64,000 nucleotides of DNA from Methylobacillus sp. MM3. Lineage in GTDB: Bacteria > Pseudomonadota > Gammaproteobacteria > Burkholderiales > Methylophilaceae. The notes below the pieces were generated by a model. That model was not told where the DNA came from and did not search any database. It saw only the letters and a list, made by a program, of their open reading frames with translations. Positions 25,276 through 32,993 of this stretch are shown one piece after another. The position numbers were made by a program, and so were the translations under genes. The DNA lies in NCBI RefSeq assembly GCF_001645185.1, contig NZ_LXTQ01000050.1, positions 186,001 through 250,000 of the forward strand, read 5' to 3'. The first letter of the stretch is position 1. Each line of letters starts with the position of its first letter.

Positions 25276-25620
25276 TCAGATATTGCGCCGACGATGCACG
25301 ATGACGGCCATCAATCCCAGACTGGCCAGGACCATGCCGAATGAATTGGGCCCGTCATCCGCCGACACCATGAGTGAATATGGTCCGTGGAACGTCTCCC
25401 CCGCCGGCGTGGCAAGAGCAGCCCGCTTCCGCGCATGCTGATCTTCGAAATAATCGAAGAACGATTCCGTTGCCGTAGAGAAATAAGAAATAATCCCCTT
25501 CTCGGATTGCGTCGGCAACCCCGGCAATTCCGGCAGCAATGTCGCTGCGCCCAATGAAGTGTAAACCGCTATTCCAAGCGCTGCTGCCGCCACCGATGCC
25601 AACAGTTTCTTGCGAAGCAT
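25276..25620 (-). CDS. Small secreted protein with PEP-CTERM-like C-terminus
   Basis: 114 residues. The N-terminal signal peptide (KKLLASVAAAALGIAVYTSLGAA) is followed by a short mature part of about 65 residues with Phe-rich (ESFFDYFED) and basic (HARKRAAL) pieces. The C-terminus has a hydrophobic helix (SFGMVLASLGLMAVIV) and a basic cluster, HRRRNI. That tripartite end is the architecture of PEP-CTERM sorting signals, but Pro-Glu-Pro is replaced by DGPNS. AAGGAG precedes the ATG. It faces the eps locus and is a candidate exosortase substrate or a relict of one. No family is recognised for the mature part. Confidence 0.65.
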   Translation of the reverse strand: MLRKKLLASVAAAALGIAVYTSLGAATLLPELPGLPTQSEKGIISYFSTATESFFDYFEDQHARKRAALATPAGETFHGPYSLMVSADDGPNSFGMVLASLGLMAVIVHRRRNI

Positions 25621-25688
25621 AATGGCACTCCTTTTCCATGATTGAATTCGATGGAACCATTAAAACTCGCAAGCACTTCATCATCCAA

Positions 25689-25704
25689 TAGCCCATATGG
25701 GCTA
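25689..25704. promoter_or_regulatory. Perfect 16-bp palindrome TAGCCCATATGGGCTA
   Basis: It lies 69-84 nt upstream of the ATG of the PEP-CTERM-like gene, in AT-rich DNA. The symmetry and position suit an operator for a dimeric regulator, for example a LuxR-type protein such as EpsA. No binding protein can be assigned from sequence alone. Confidence 0.45.
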
Positions 25705-25841
25705 ATAACAAATAACAGCATCTCAAGCTATTGAATAGTTGATATTTTATTTTAATTAATTATTAATAACACAGATCACCTCCAGCACATCGAAAGGGCT
25801 CGCTCTTGACGCAATCGAAATCGGGAGTTGGGGATTTAAAG

Positions 25842-26570
25842 TCAGATTGAACTGGTCAGTTCCGTCAGCCAGTCCGGGGACAGGCTCAGAGCGTAGGTTT
25901 CAAACGTCTTGTCGGCACCGGTCAGAATGAGGATGCCCATCACCAGCAGGACAACGCCCAGCACGCTTTTGCCGGTCTTGCCCGCCATCAGCAGCTTGTC
26001 GCGGAACCGCATCATTGCCTGACGCGATAACATACCCAGCAACACCAGCGGTATGCCCGCTCCCAGCCCGAACAAGGCCATCATCAACGCTACATGCCCC
26101 AGATCCTGCCCCTGGCTGGCAAGGGTGATGGTGGCGCCCAGCGTCGGGCCTACGCAGGGTGTCCAGACCACTCCCAGCAACAGGCCCAATGCAAACTGCC
26201 CGCCCAGGCTTTCGCCGGAAACCCGGTTGATCAGCGATTGTCCGGGGCCGCCCAACCGCGATGCCGCCACCGCAAATTTCGCCTGCAACGCGGGTGACAG
26301 CAGCACGACCCCGAACCCGATCAACAGCACGGCTGCGATATTGCGGAATATTTCCTGATCCAGCCCGGCGGCAGCGCCGAGGCCGACAATAAAAACGCCC
26401 ACCAGCGTGAACGACAGCGCCAGACCGGCCGCCAGCGCATGCGGCCCCAGACGATGCGTCATCAATGCCGATCCCACGAGGATGGGAACCAGCGGCAGCA
26501 CGCAAGGCGACAGCGTGGAAAGCGTACCGGCCGCCAGACTCAGGCCATAGGTGCCGATTTCGGTAAACAT
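25842..26570 (-). CDS. ccdA: Cytochrome c biogenesis/thiol-disulfide transporter CcdA
   Basis: 242 residues with six hydrophobic helices. It carries the paired cysteines in transmembrane positions typical of CcdA/DsbD: GTLSTLSPCVLPLVPILVG (about 17-35) and LLGVVWTPCVGPTLGA (about 130). It passes electrons from cytoplasmic thioredoxin to periplasmic thiol proteins. Seven nucleotides separate it from the upstream periplasmic thioredoxin gene on the same strand, so the two form a natural reductant relay. The C-terminus is a short soluble tail. Confidence 0.9.
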   Translation of the reverse strand: MFTEIGTYGLSLAAGTLSTLSPCVLPLVPILVGSALMTHRLGPHALAAGLALSFTLVGVFIVGLGAAAGLDQEIFRNIAAVLLIGFGVVLLSPALQAKFAVAASRLGGPGQSLINRVSGESLGGQFALGLLLGVVWTPCVGPTLGATITLASQGQDLGHVALMMALFGLGAGIPLVLLGMLSRQAMMRFRDKLLMAGKTGKSVLGVVLLVMGILILTGADKTFETYALSLSPDWLTELTSSI

Positions 26571-26577
26571 GCCAATC

Positions 26578-26952
26578 TCAGATCGCGCGTTTCAGCAGAT
26601 TTTCGATACCCGTGCGCGAGGTGTCGCCGAGAGTGCGCCCCACCTCCTTGCCGTTCTTGTACACAATCAGCGCGCTTTGCCTGGGGACACGCAAGCTTTT
26701 CACGATGTCCTTCTGTGTGTCGAAATCCACTTTAAGCAGCGTAATCGCACTATACGGAGGCTGTTTCAACAGCGCATCGATAATAGGCGCCTGCCGCTTG
26801 CAGGTCGGGCACCAGTCGGCATGCACCGCGACCAGCGTGGGCTTGCCTTCGCTTTGCAGCCTGTCGAACGCTTCCTGGGTGTAAGGTTCGGCTTGCGCCA
26901 CAGTCGCGGCCAGCAGGGCTAATGCAGACAACAGGAGTTTGATGGTTTTCAT
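26578..26952 (-). CDS. Secreted thioredoxin-family protein (CPTC)
   Basis: 124 residues from the ATG at 26952, giving a proper signal peptide (KTIKLLLSALALLAATVAQAE); the longer frame adds a non-hydrophobic leader. The thioredoxin fold shows VAVHADWCPTCKRQAP with a CxxC (CPTC) active site at about residue 50, PPYSAITLLKVDFDTQ, and cis-Pro context VPRQSALIVYKNG. GGCGAATCC precedes the start at normal spacing. It is likely the periplasmic partner reduced by CcdA, in cytochrome maturation or in repair of thiols. Confidence 0.88.
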   Translation of the reverse strand: MKTIKLLLSALALLAATVAQAEPYTQEAFDRLQSEGKPTLVAVHADWCPTCKRQAPIIDALLKQPPYSAITLLKVDFDTQKDIVKSLRVPRQSALIVYKNGKEVGRTLGDTSRTGIENLLKRAI

Positions 26953-27289
26953 GACGGATTCGCCTCCATAGGGGTTGTGACAATTGGTCGTCGTTGCGGT
27001 GTTTTCCTTACATCTAGAATGCATGCAGTTGGACCAGCATCGCTGACAGATGCTCCCGCGTCGGCACCCTCATTTATCGATTCCGCCATTCGCCATGCAA
27101 GGTCTCACCATGGCGGAGCGGCAATCGTAAATTCAGCCGAGAGCGGCCCCCAGACCCATCGCTGAGCCAGACGTTGTTTTCATGAGGCCGAATAAAGCCG
27201 ACCCCCTAGGCAAGCTACGGATTTTTATGGGTTTTATAATTTCCAGGTTAATGCTACTCTGCCCGCCTTCAGCAATTTGGTCATGTACG
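26953..27289. other. Divergent intergenic region, no gene seen
   Basis: It separates the leftward thioredoxin/ccdA pair from the rightward trhO. The only structure seen is a 7-bp inverted repeat CGCCATG/CATGGCG around an 11-nt loop near 27091-27115. No sigma-54 match or credible ORF was found. Confidence 0.5.
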
Positions 27290-28231
27290 ATGTCGCGCTT
27301 TCTCACTGCCGCCCTTTATAAATTCGTTTCGCTGCCGGATTACGCCGATTTGCAGCAGCCGCTGCTCGATGTGTGCAACGCACACGGCATCAAGGGCACG
27401 CTGCTGCTGGCGCAGGAAGGCATCAACGGCACCATCGCCGGCCTGCCCGAAAACATCCATGCCGTGCTCGGCTATCTGCGTGACGACCCGCGCATGGCCG
27501 ACCTCACGCACAAGGAATCCTGGGCCGCCGAAATGCCTTTCTACCGCATGAAGGTGCGCCTCAAGAAGGAAATCGTCAAACTGGGCGTGCCGGGCGTCGA
27601 TCCCAACAAAATGGCCGGAAAATATGTAAAGCCGGAAGACTGGAACGCGCTGATCAGCGACCCGAACGTCGTCGTCATCGACACGCGCAACGACTACGAA
27701 GTCGGCATCGGCACCTTCAAGGGAGCGGTCAATCCGCATACCCAGACCTTCACCGAGTTGCCGAAGTGGGTGGAAGAGCACAAGGATCTGCTGGATAAAC
27801 CCAGGATCGCGATGTTCTGCACCGGCGGCATCCGCTGCGAAAAATCCACCGCCTACATGCGCAGCCAAGGCTACGACGAGGTCTACCACCTTGAAGGCGG
27901 CATCCTCAAATACCTCGAAACCGTGCCCGAGGAACAAAGCCTGTGGGAAGGTGAATGCTTTGTGTTCGATGAGCGCGTATCAGTCAAACACGGCCTGGAA
28001 CAAGGCGACTACGAACTCTGCCGCGCCTGCCGCCAGCCCATAGGCGAAGCCGAGAAAGCCTCGCCCTTGTACAAACACGGTGTCAGCTGCCCGCACTGCC
28101 ATGGCACCAAAACCGAAGAACAGCTCAAGAGCGCCGCCGAGCGCCAACACCAGATCGATCTGGCAACGCAGCGTGGCGAAAAACACATCGGCGTGGCGTT
28201 CAACAAGGGCAAAAGGACGCACAAGGAATAA
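27290..28231 (+). CDS. trhO: tRNA uridine(34) hydroxylase TrhO (rhodanese-domain, YceA)
   Basis: About 313 residues from the ATG at 27290; the 36 residues upstream in frame do not resemble the family. The N-terminal domain ([34 protein letters not shown]), the rhodanese domain with catalytic loop [11 protein letters not shown] (about 177-187) and the C-terminal zinc-type cysteines (CRACRQP and CPHCHG) are all present. TrhO hydroxylates U34 of certain tRNAs using oxygen. The gene is followed 11 nt later by a GST gene on the same strand. Confidence 0.93.
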   Translation: MSRFLTAALYKFVSLPDYADLQQPLLDVCNAHGIKGTLLLAQEGINGTIAGLPENIHAVLGYLRDDPRMADLTHKESWAAEMPFYRMKVRLKKEIVKLGVPGVDPNKMAGKYVKPEDWNALISDPNVVVIDTRNDYEVGIGTFKGAVNPHTQTFTELPKWVEEHKDLLDKPRIAMFCTGGIRCEKSTAYMRSQGYDEVYHLEGGILKYLETVPEEQSLWEGECFVFDERVSVKHGLEQGDYELCRACRQPIGEAEKASPLYKHGVSCPHCHGTKTEEQLKSAAERQHQIDLATQRGEKHIGVAFNKGKRTHKE

Positions 28232-28242
28232 CCGCCGCACGC

Positions 28243-28896
28243 ATGATGCAGCACCCCATCCTCTATTCCTTCCGCCGCTGCCCCTATGCCATGCGCGCCC
28301 GCATGGCCCTGCTTGCGAGCGGCACGATATGCGAACTCCGCGAGATCATCCTGCGCGCCAAACCGCAGGAATTATTCGCCGCCTCGCCCAAAGGCACCGT
28401 CCCGGTGCTGGTACTGCCCGACGGCACGGTCATCGAAGAAAGCCTGGATATCATGCTATGGGCACTGGAGTGCAATGATCCGCAACACTGGCTGGCGCCG
28501 GAGCACGGCTCGCTAGACGACATGCTGCACCTCATCGCGCAATGCGACGGCGATTTCAAGCTGCACCTCGACCGCTACAAATACCCGAACCGTTACAATA
28601 ACGTCGATCCGCTGGAACACCGCGCGGCCGGAGCCGATTACCTGCTCGCGCTGGAAAGCCGTCTCGCCCATCGGCCCTATCTTTTCGGCAGCCGCCCCGC
28701 GCTCGCCGATATCGCGACCTTTCCCTTCATCCGCCAATTCGCGCAGACCGACCAGGCATGGTTCGATGCACAACCCTGGCCGCAGCTGCTGCGCTGGCTC
28801 TCGACGCTGCTCGATTCCGCGCTTTTTTCCAGCGTCATGCACAAATTCGACCCGTGGGAACCGGCAAGTACCGGGCCCGTTTTCCCCGCGCAATAG
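28243..28896 (+). CDS. Glutathione S-transferase
   Basis: 217 residues. The N-terminal thioredoxin-like domain opens YSFRRCPYAMRARMALLASG, with a Cys-Pro-Tyr that matches the beta/omega class active-site region. KGTVPVLVLPDGTVIEESLDIM is the glutathione-binding strand-helix (about 50-71). The C-terminal all-helical domain (ALADIATFPFIRQFAQTDQAWF) is complete. It lies 11 nt after trhO, probably co-transcribed. The substrate is unknown. Confidence 0.88.
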   Translation: MMQHPILYSFRRCPYAMRARMALLASGTICELREIILRAKPQELFAASPKGTVPVLVLPDGTVIEESLDIMLWALECNDPQHWLAPEHGSLDDMLHLIAQCDGDFKLHLDRYKYPNRYNNVDPLEHRAAGADYLLALESRLAHRPYLFGSRPALADIATFPFIRQFAQTDQAWFDAQPWPQLLRWLSTLLDSALFSSVMHKFDPWEPASTGPVFPAQ

Positions 28897-28980
28897 CCCA
28901 TACGACTCATTTAACCGGAACCCTTTCAGGCGACAATGTTCAAAACAGAGTTCCAACAACAGCTCAAAAAGGGGTATTAA

Positions 28981-29649
28981 ATGCGTAACAAATCCATCGT
29001 CGCTACTACCATCGTCGCCCTCGCTCTCACCGGCTGCGCCAACATGACCGAAACCCAGAAAGACACCGCCAAAGGCGCCGGTATCGGTGCCGCAGGCGGA
29101 GCCGTGCTGGGCGGCATTGCAGGCAAAGGCAGAGGCGCGGCTATTGGCGCCGCTGTCGGCGCAGGCGTAGGCGCTCTCGCCGGCAATGTCTGGTCCAAGA
29201 AAATGCAGGCACAAAAAGAACAAATGGAGGAGGCCACTGAAGGCACCGGCGTCGAAGTCACCAAAACCGAAGACAACCGCCTGAAACTCGAAATCCCGAG
29301 CGATATTTCCTTCGATACCAACCGCGCCGACATCAAGCCGAATTTCCGCCCGATTCTCGACAAATTCGCCGCCGGCCTGGTCAGCAATCCGGCCGCCACC
29401 GTCCAGATCATCGGTCACACTGACAGCACCGGCAGCGACGCCATCAACAACCCCTTGTCCGTCAATCGCGCCGCCAGCGCCCGCGACTACCTCGTCACCC
29501 GCGGAGTCGCCTCCAGCCGCATCGCCATCGACGGCCGCGGCTCGCGCGAACCGATCGCCTCAAACGACACCGCCGCCAATCGCGCCAAAAACCGCCGCGT
29601 AGAAATCTTTGTGGCAGAACCGCAACCGGCAGCGCAACAGCAGCAGTAA
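28981..29649 (+). CDS. OmpA-family lipoprotein (YiaD-like)
   Basis: 222 residues. The lipoprotein signal ends ALTGCA, with lipobox Cys at about residue 19. A glycine-zipper stretch (GAGIGAAGGAVLGGIAGKGRGAAIGA, residues ~33-65) is followed by a short helix and the OmpA C-terminal peptidoglycan-binding domain (FDTNRADIKPNF, VQIIGHTDSTGSDAINNPLSVNRAASARDYL, RAKNRRVEIFV). A Gln/Pro tail ends the protein. It anchors the outer membrane to the peptidoglycan. It is followed by a terminator, so this is the 3' edge of the core block before the cassette array. Confidence 0.92.
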   Translation: MRNKSIVATTIVALALTGCANMTETQKDTAKGAGIGAAGGAVLGGIAGKGRGAAIGAAVGAGVGALAGNVWSKKMQAQKEQMEEATEGTGVEVTKTEDNRLKLEIPSDISFDTNRADIKPNFRPILDKFAAGLVSNPAATVQIIGHTDSTGSDAINNPLSVNRAASARDYLVTRGVASSRIAIDGRGSREPIASNDTAANRAKNRRVEIFVAEPQPAAQQQQ

Positions 29650-29683
29650 TTCTTAAGCGCAACGGAAACGCTCGCGCCGTCAC

Positions 29684-29733
29684 CAACGCCTTCGGTGCCA
29701 TCGTTATTTACGATGATATCGAAGGCGTTTTTC
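29684..29733 (+). terminator. Rho-independent terminator after the OmpA lipoprotein
   Basis: AACGCCTTCG pairs with CGAAGGCGTT, then TTT. The loop contains a second nested inverted repeat (ATCGT/ACGAT). Confidence 0.8.
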
Positions 29734-30000
29734 ATTGGCCGCGAGAGGGCCGAGGTTTCGATCAAATGCCCAAACCCAACTGCAGTATGCATAACGCGAT
29801 GTATTAATTAAATTATTAGGAATAAATCTTACATTCAGATACTGTAGTGCTTGGCACGCAGCCACCGCGCTCTTGATCCAACAGTTTGGGAGAAGGGGTG
29901 TTGAGAAGGGGAGTCAGAGCGGTGCATAATCCAGATATTCTTGAGAATAGTTATTGTTGAACAACAAGATATAAAAATAATGAATCTACTTATCCACCTT
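29734..30000. other. AT-rich spacer before the cassette array, no gene seen
   Basis: No open frame worth annotating. I looked for an integrase gene and for an attI-like site here and found neither. The DNA is visibly more AT-rich than the flanking core genes. Confidence 0.5.
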
Positions 30001-30004
30001 GTTT

Positions 30005-30047
30005 TTTCAAGTTATACACCTCTCGCGGTGTCTATTTCACGTTAGAG
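30005..30047 (+). repeat. Left-end attC-like element (partial)
   Basis: It contains the hairpin ACACC-TCTCGC-GGTGT and ends in CACGTTAGAG, an R'-type core (30041-30047). The left R'' half is not convincing, as expected for an array edge. The first cassette gene begins 18 nt later. Confidence 0.5.
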
Positions 30048-30064
30048 CTCTACCGTACGCAATC

Positions 30065-30760
30065 ATGTCCACAGACTCGCCAAACCTTATCGATCTTGCG
30101 GAATCAATGAATGAGCAGAGTCAGAGACTCAAAGCCGCAAGCGCAATCGCTGCTACGGGGGCCACAGACATACGCGATGATCTTGTCCGCCAGCACATGC
30201 TTCACTCAGCCGAGCTAGTCAGAGGCGCCGCTGCTTTAGGTCGGGAACACAACGCAGCTTGCCTTGGAATCCTCGCCAGATCATTGTTAGAAACACTAAT
30301 TTCAGAACTTTGGGTCGTCATCTCTACTGATAATGCAGAAGAGCAAAGAAAGGTGGAGATTGCAGAGCTCGCTCGCGTACTCAAGATAAATTTACAGTCG
30401 GACAAAGCCAAAATTTGGAATCGCCACAGCGGAGAAGATGCTACGGCTGAGTTTCTTGAAACTGATCGCATGAAGAGCATCCCAAAAAGAAAAAGTGTGT
30501 TCGACCAAGCCGCGGAAGCGGGAGTCACGGACCTATACAACATCTTCTACCGTTTCCTATCAATGGAGACCCACGGGCACAACAAAATGAAGCACCCGGA
30601 AGAAGACGATCCTCACATGCTTTCGACCATGCACATTCAAGGCATTGGTGCCGTCAACCGCGCCATAGGTCACGTGGGGGTCCGTTGGCTCTTACATAGA
30701 GAACGTACTGATAACGAGTCACTCAGGGATGTATTGGGTCTCAATGGCACACAGCCCTAA
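30065..30760 (+). CDS. DUF5677-like cassette protein
   Basis: 231 residues from the ATG at 30065. It is mostly alpha-helical and contains the family-style motif ACLGILARSLLETLISELWV (about 75-94) and a later conserved YRFLSMETHGH (about 170-180) with Arg/Glu and His positions typical of DUF5677 proteins. These are uncharacterised and frequent in mobile and defence-rich DNA. The stop codon lies inside the attC R'' core (GCCCTAAC), a usual cassette arrangement. Function unknown. Confidence 0.7.
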   Translation: MSTDSPNLIDLAESMNEQSQRLKAASAIAATGATDIRDDLVRQHMLHSAELVRGAAALGREHNAACLGILARSLLETLISELWVVISTDNAEEQRKVEIAELARVLKINLQSDKAKIWNRHSGEDATAEFLETDRMKSIPKRKSVFDQAAEAGVTDLYNIFYRFLSMETHGHNKMKHPEEDDPHMLSTMHIQGIGAVNRAIGHVGVRWLLHRERTDNESLRDVLGLNGTQP

Positions 30761-30814
30761 CAATTCCCTCCGCCGCTTCGCGGCTCCGGTCGCCTCTCAC
30801 GTCAAACGTTAACC
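30754..30814 (+). repeat. attC site 1
   Basis: R''-L'' GCCCTAACAATTCC, central hairpin GCCGC-TTC-GCGGC, L'-R' GTCAAACGTTAACC. Length 61 nt. AACAATTC and AACGTTA are the typical attC halves, and the element sits exactly between two genes. Confidence 0.75.
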
Positions 30815-30817
30815 ACT

Positions 30818-31246
30818 ATGAAATACGACGACGCATCTTGGCACTATGGCGGTGATTTCCCCAACGACCTCCCCGACGAAGCTGGCGCAACCCATAGCGG
30901 AATGTTTCTCGCATGGGCACTGCTATCTGATCTGGGTGGAGAGATGCAAACAGAGGAAATGCCAGAAAGCTTCGCTACGCTTGAAGAGCGTTCCCTCACT
31001 CCTGGAGCATTTTTCTTGAAGTTCTGCGACGGAAAACTCACCGACGAAGACCTCAACGATGAGGGAAACAAGTTTGCCGCCGCCTATTTCAATTTCGAGA
31101 ATGGCAACTACCTGGCCGACTACGAAACCTTGCTTCTTGGCAGCCTGCCGAGCCTTTACCACGTACCAGACGCATGGAGTACATACGAGACTCTAAAGCC
31201 AGTACTCGATCAACGTCTCAAAGAGTGGCGAAGCAATGGTGGCTAA
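30818..31246 (+). CDS. Uncharacterised cassette protein (MKYDDASWHYGGDFP family)
   Basis: 142 residues with a conserved-looking N-terminus (KYDDASWHYGGDFPNDLPDE) and GMFLAWALLSDLGG, acidic, no signal peptide or membrane helix. I have seen proteins with this N-terminus in other proteobacteria, possibly DUF7832, but I am not certain of the name. The ATG is only 4 nt after the attC R' core, leaving no room for a Shine-Dalgarno site. Translation may be leaderless-like or coupled. The stop TAA is inside the next attC. Confidence 0.65.
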   Translation: MKYDDASWHYGGDFPNDLPDEAGATHSGMFLAWALLSDLGGEMQTEEMPESFATLEERSLTPGAFFLKFCDGKLTDEDLNDEGNKFAAAYFNFENGNYLADYETLLLGSLPSLYHVPDAWSTYETLKPVLDQRLKEWRSNGG

Positions 31247-31300
31247 TAATTCCGTCGAGAGGGGAGTGCTAAAGCACGCCCTTTATGTCGAACGTTAGAT
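31241..31300 (+). repeat. attC site 2
   Basis: R''-L'' GGCTAATAATTCC, a central imperfect hairpin (AGGGG-AGTGC...GCACG-CCCTT), L'-R' GTCGAACGTTAGAT. The R' GTTAGAT fits GTTRRRY exactly. Length 60 nt. This is the best of the sites in the array. Confidence 0.8.
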
Positions 31301-31303
31301 GCC

Positions 31304-31567
31304 ATGGGCCTGGATACCGTTGAATTGGTTTTGGAAGCCGAACGAACATTTGGCGTCGCAGTGCCGGACGACCTTGCTCAGAAAACCGAGACAGTCGAGG
31401 AGTTTGCACATCTGCTGTATGAGTTGAAAGCCAAGACTTCAGCGCCAATGCCGTATGAAGATGTCCTCATCCAACTCCAACGAATAACTTCAGAGATGTT
31501 TCACCTCCCCATCGAGCGAGTTGTTCCAAAGGCCCGCTTTGTAAAAGACTTGGGGCTGGACCAATGA
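31304..31567 (+). CDS. Acyl-carrier-like protein with permuted halves
   Basis: 87 residues. The first ~45 (GLDTVELVLEAERTFGVAVPDD, then KTETVEEFAHLLYEL) match helices II-IV of an acyl carrier protein, starting exactly at the phosphopantetheine region, but with Thr where the modified Ser is expected. The last ~38 (VLIQLQRITSEMFHLPIERV, then VPKARFVKDLGLDQ) match helix I and the loop up to the same DLGLD point. The protein thus reads as ACP C-half followed by ACP N-half. The start lies 4 nt after attC 2. It could be a true circular permutant or the remains of a tandem ACP gene. Confidence 0.6.
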   Translation: MGLDTVELVLEAERTFGVAVPDDLAQKTETVEEFAHLLYELKAKTSAPMPYEDVLIQLQRITSEMFHLPIERVVPKARFVKDLGLDQ

Positions 31568-31568
31568 T

Positions 31569-31632
31569 GTTAATCGCTTCGAGAGGGCATTTCGGCAAGC
31601 TGGCTCCGAGCCCCACAAGCTAAACATTAAGC
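31569..31632 (+). repeat. attC site 3 (one deviation in R')
   Basis: Begins GTTAATCGCTTCGAG and ends CTAAACATTAAGC; aligned to the other sites the R' would be GTTAAGC with G changed to A. Length 64 nt. It lies between the ACP-like gene and the VOC pseudogene. Confidence 0.55.
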
Positions 31633-31648
31633 TATAAAAGAACACGGC

Positions 31649-32082
<434 letters not shown>

Positions 32083-32096
32083 ATAATCTTGACCGG

Positions 32097-32174
32097 TTGT
32101 CAGCAGGGGTGCTGCGCCCGCATGGCAGCTGACAAGGTACTCCAGCCTCCGTTTTTGCTACGGAACGGAGGCTG
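32097..32174. other. Two adjacent stem-loops
   Basis: TTGTCAGC/GCTGACAA (32097-32104, 32128-32135) and CAGCCTCCGTT/AACGGAGGCTG (32143-32153, 32164-32174). The second is followed by AGTTTT and could be a weak terminator isolating the next gene from the array. Confidence 0.45.
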
Positions 32175-32224
32175 AGTTTTGGCGTTAAGTAGCTTTTTAA
32201 TAAAAAAATAAAAGGGAGTAATGC

Positions 32225-32671
32225 ATGTTAAGAAAAACAATGATCGGGGTAGCTTGTGCTTCTATCGTTTTGATGTCCGGCTGTGCTTCGGTGCCGATGG
32301 CACCCAAGGAGGCGGACGCAGCGCTCAAGACTTTCTCAGCCCCCACCCAGGACAAAGCGGCCTTGTATATCTACCGCAATTCGTTTGTCGGACAGGCGCT
32401 CAAGAAAACGGTGACGCTGGATGGCGCCGTGATCGGGGAAACGGCGAACAAGGTTTACTTTTATAAGGAAATCGCTCCTGGCGAGCACACGCTTGCAACG
32501 GAATCGGAGTTCAGCGACAACACGCTCACCTTCAATGCCGCTGCAGGTAAAACCTACTTTGCCGAGCAGTACATCAAAATGGGTGTTTTTGTCGGCGGTG
32601 CGGGATTACGCATGGTCGATGACGAAGCAGGTAAAAAAGCCGTCAGCGAGTGCAGCCTGGCTCAGCAATAG
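32225..32671 (+). CDS. DUF2846-type lipoprotein
   Basis: 148 residues with a lipoprotein signal ending VLMSGCAS (lipobox Cys at about residue 20). The body AALYIYRNSFVGQALKKTVTL, KVYFYKEIAPGEHTLATES and AAAGKTYFAEQYIKMGVF matches the DUF2846 beta-rich domain. It is probably a periplasm-facing lipoprotein of unknown role. AAGGGAG precedes the ATG. Relatives occur in chromosomal integrons, and a lone R'-like GTTAAGT lies 35 nt upstream, so this may be a fifth cassette that lost its downstream attC. Confidence 0.8.
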   Translation: MLRKTMIGVACASIVLMSGCASVPMAPKEADAALKTFSAPTQDKAALYIYRNSFVGQALKKTVTLDGAVIGETANKVYFYKEIAPGEHTLATESEFSDNTLTFNAAAGKTYFAEQYIKMGVFVGGAGLRMVDDEAGKKAVSECSLAQQ

Positions 32672-32828
32672 ATAGCACTCGCATCCCATCCGCGCCCTCG
32701 CGCCTCGCTGCCAGCGATGGTCCGGGGGCGTTATCTTTATCTGCGCCTGACATTCGTTGGCGCAAAACCAAAACAAGGAATTACTTTAATCGCCATCGGT
32801 CGGTCTCACGAGACCGATCTTGAAAAAT

Positions 32829-32850
32829 TCGATACCAATTTGAAAGACGC
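32829..32850 (+). repeat. Copy 1 of a 22-bp repeat flanking the AraC gene
   Basis: TCGATACCAATTTGAAAGACGC. A copy differing at two positions occurs at 33872-33893, in front of the next gene. Both lie 50-150 nt upstream of coding sequence, so this may be the binding site of the AraC-type regulator between them. A separate hairpin (CGGTCTC/GAGACCG) lies just upstream near 32800-32818. Confidence 0.45.
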
Positions 32851-32993
32851 TGTGTAATCCCATCGATATCGTTAATCGTTACTCTGCAATAACTTAGCGA
32901 TGGGATGAAAGTATCGAACACGCAGAATTCTCCCTGAGTCAGACCTCGCTGCTACTGCACAAGGACGTCTCGCTGCTGAAGTCGAGCGAGGGT

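Noticed and set aside
25660-25690. Possible sigma-54 promoter before the PEP-CTERM-like gene
   Set aside because: TGATGAAGTGCTTGC on the minus strand has the -12 TTGC but lacks the -24 GG; too weak to call.
29650-30064. Integron integrase or attI upstream of the cassettes
   Set aside because: No open frame or tyrosine recombinase motif is present; hence the array is called integrase-less.
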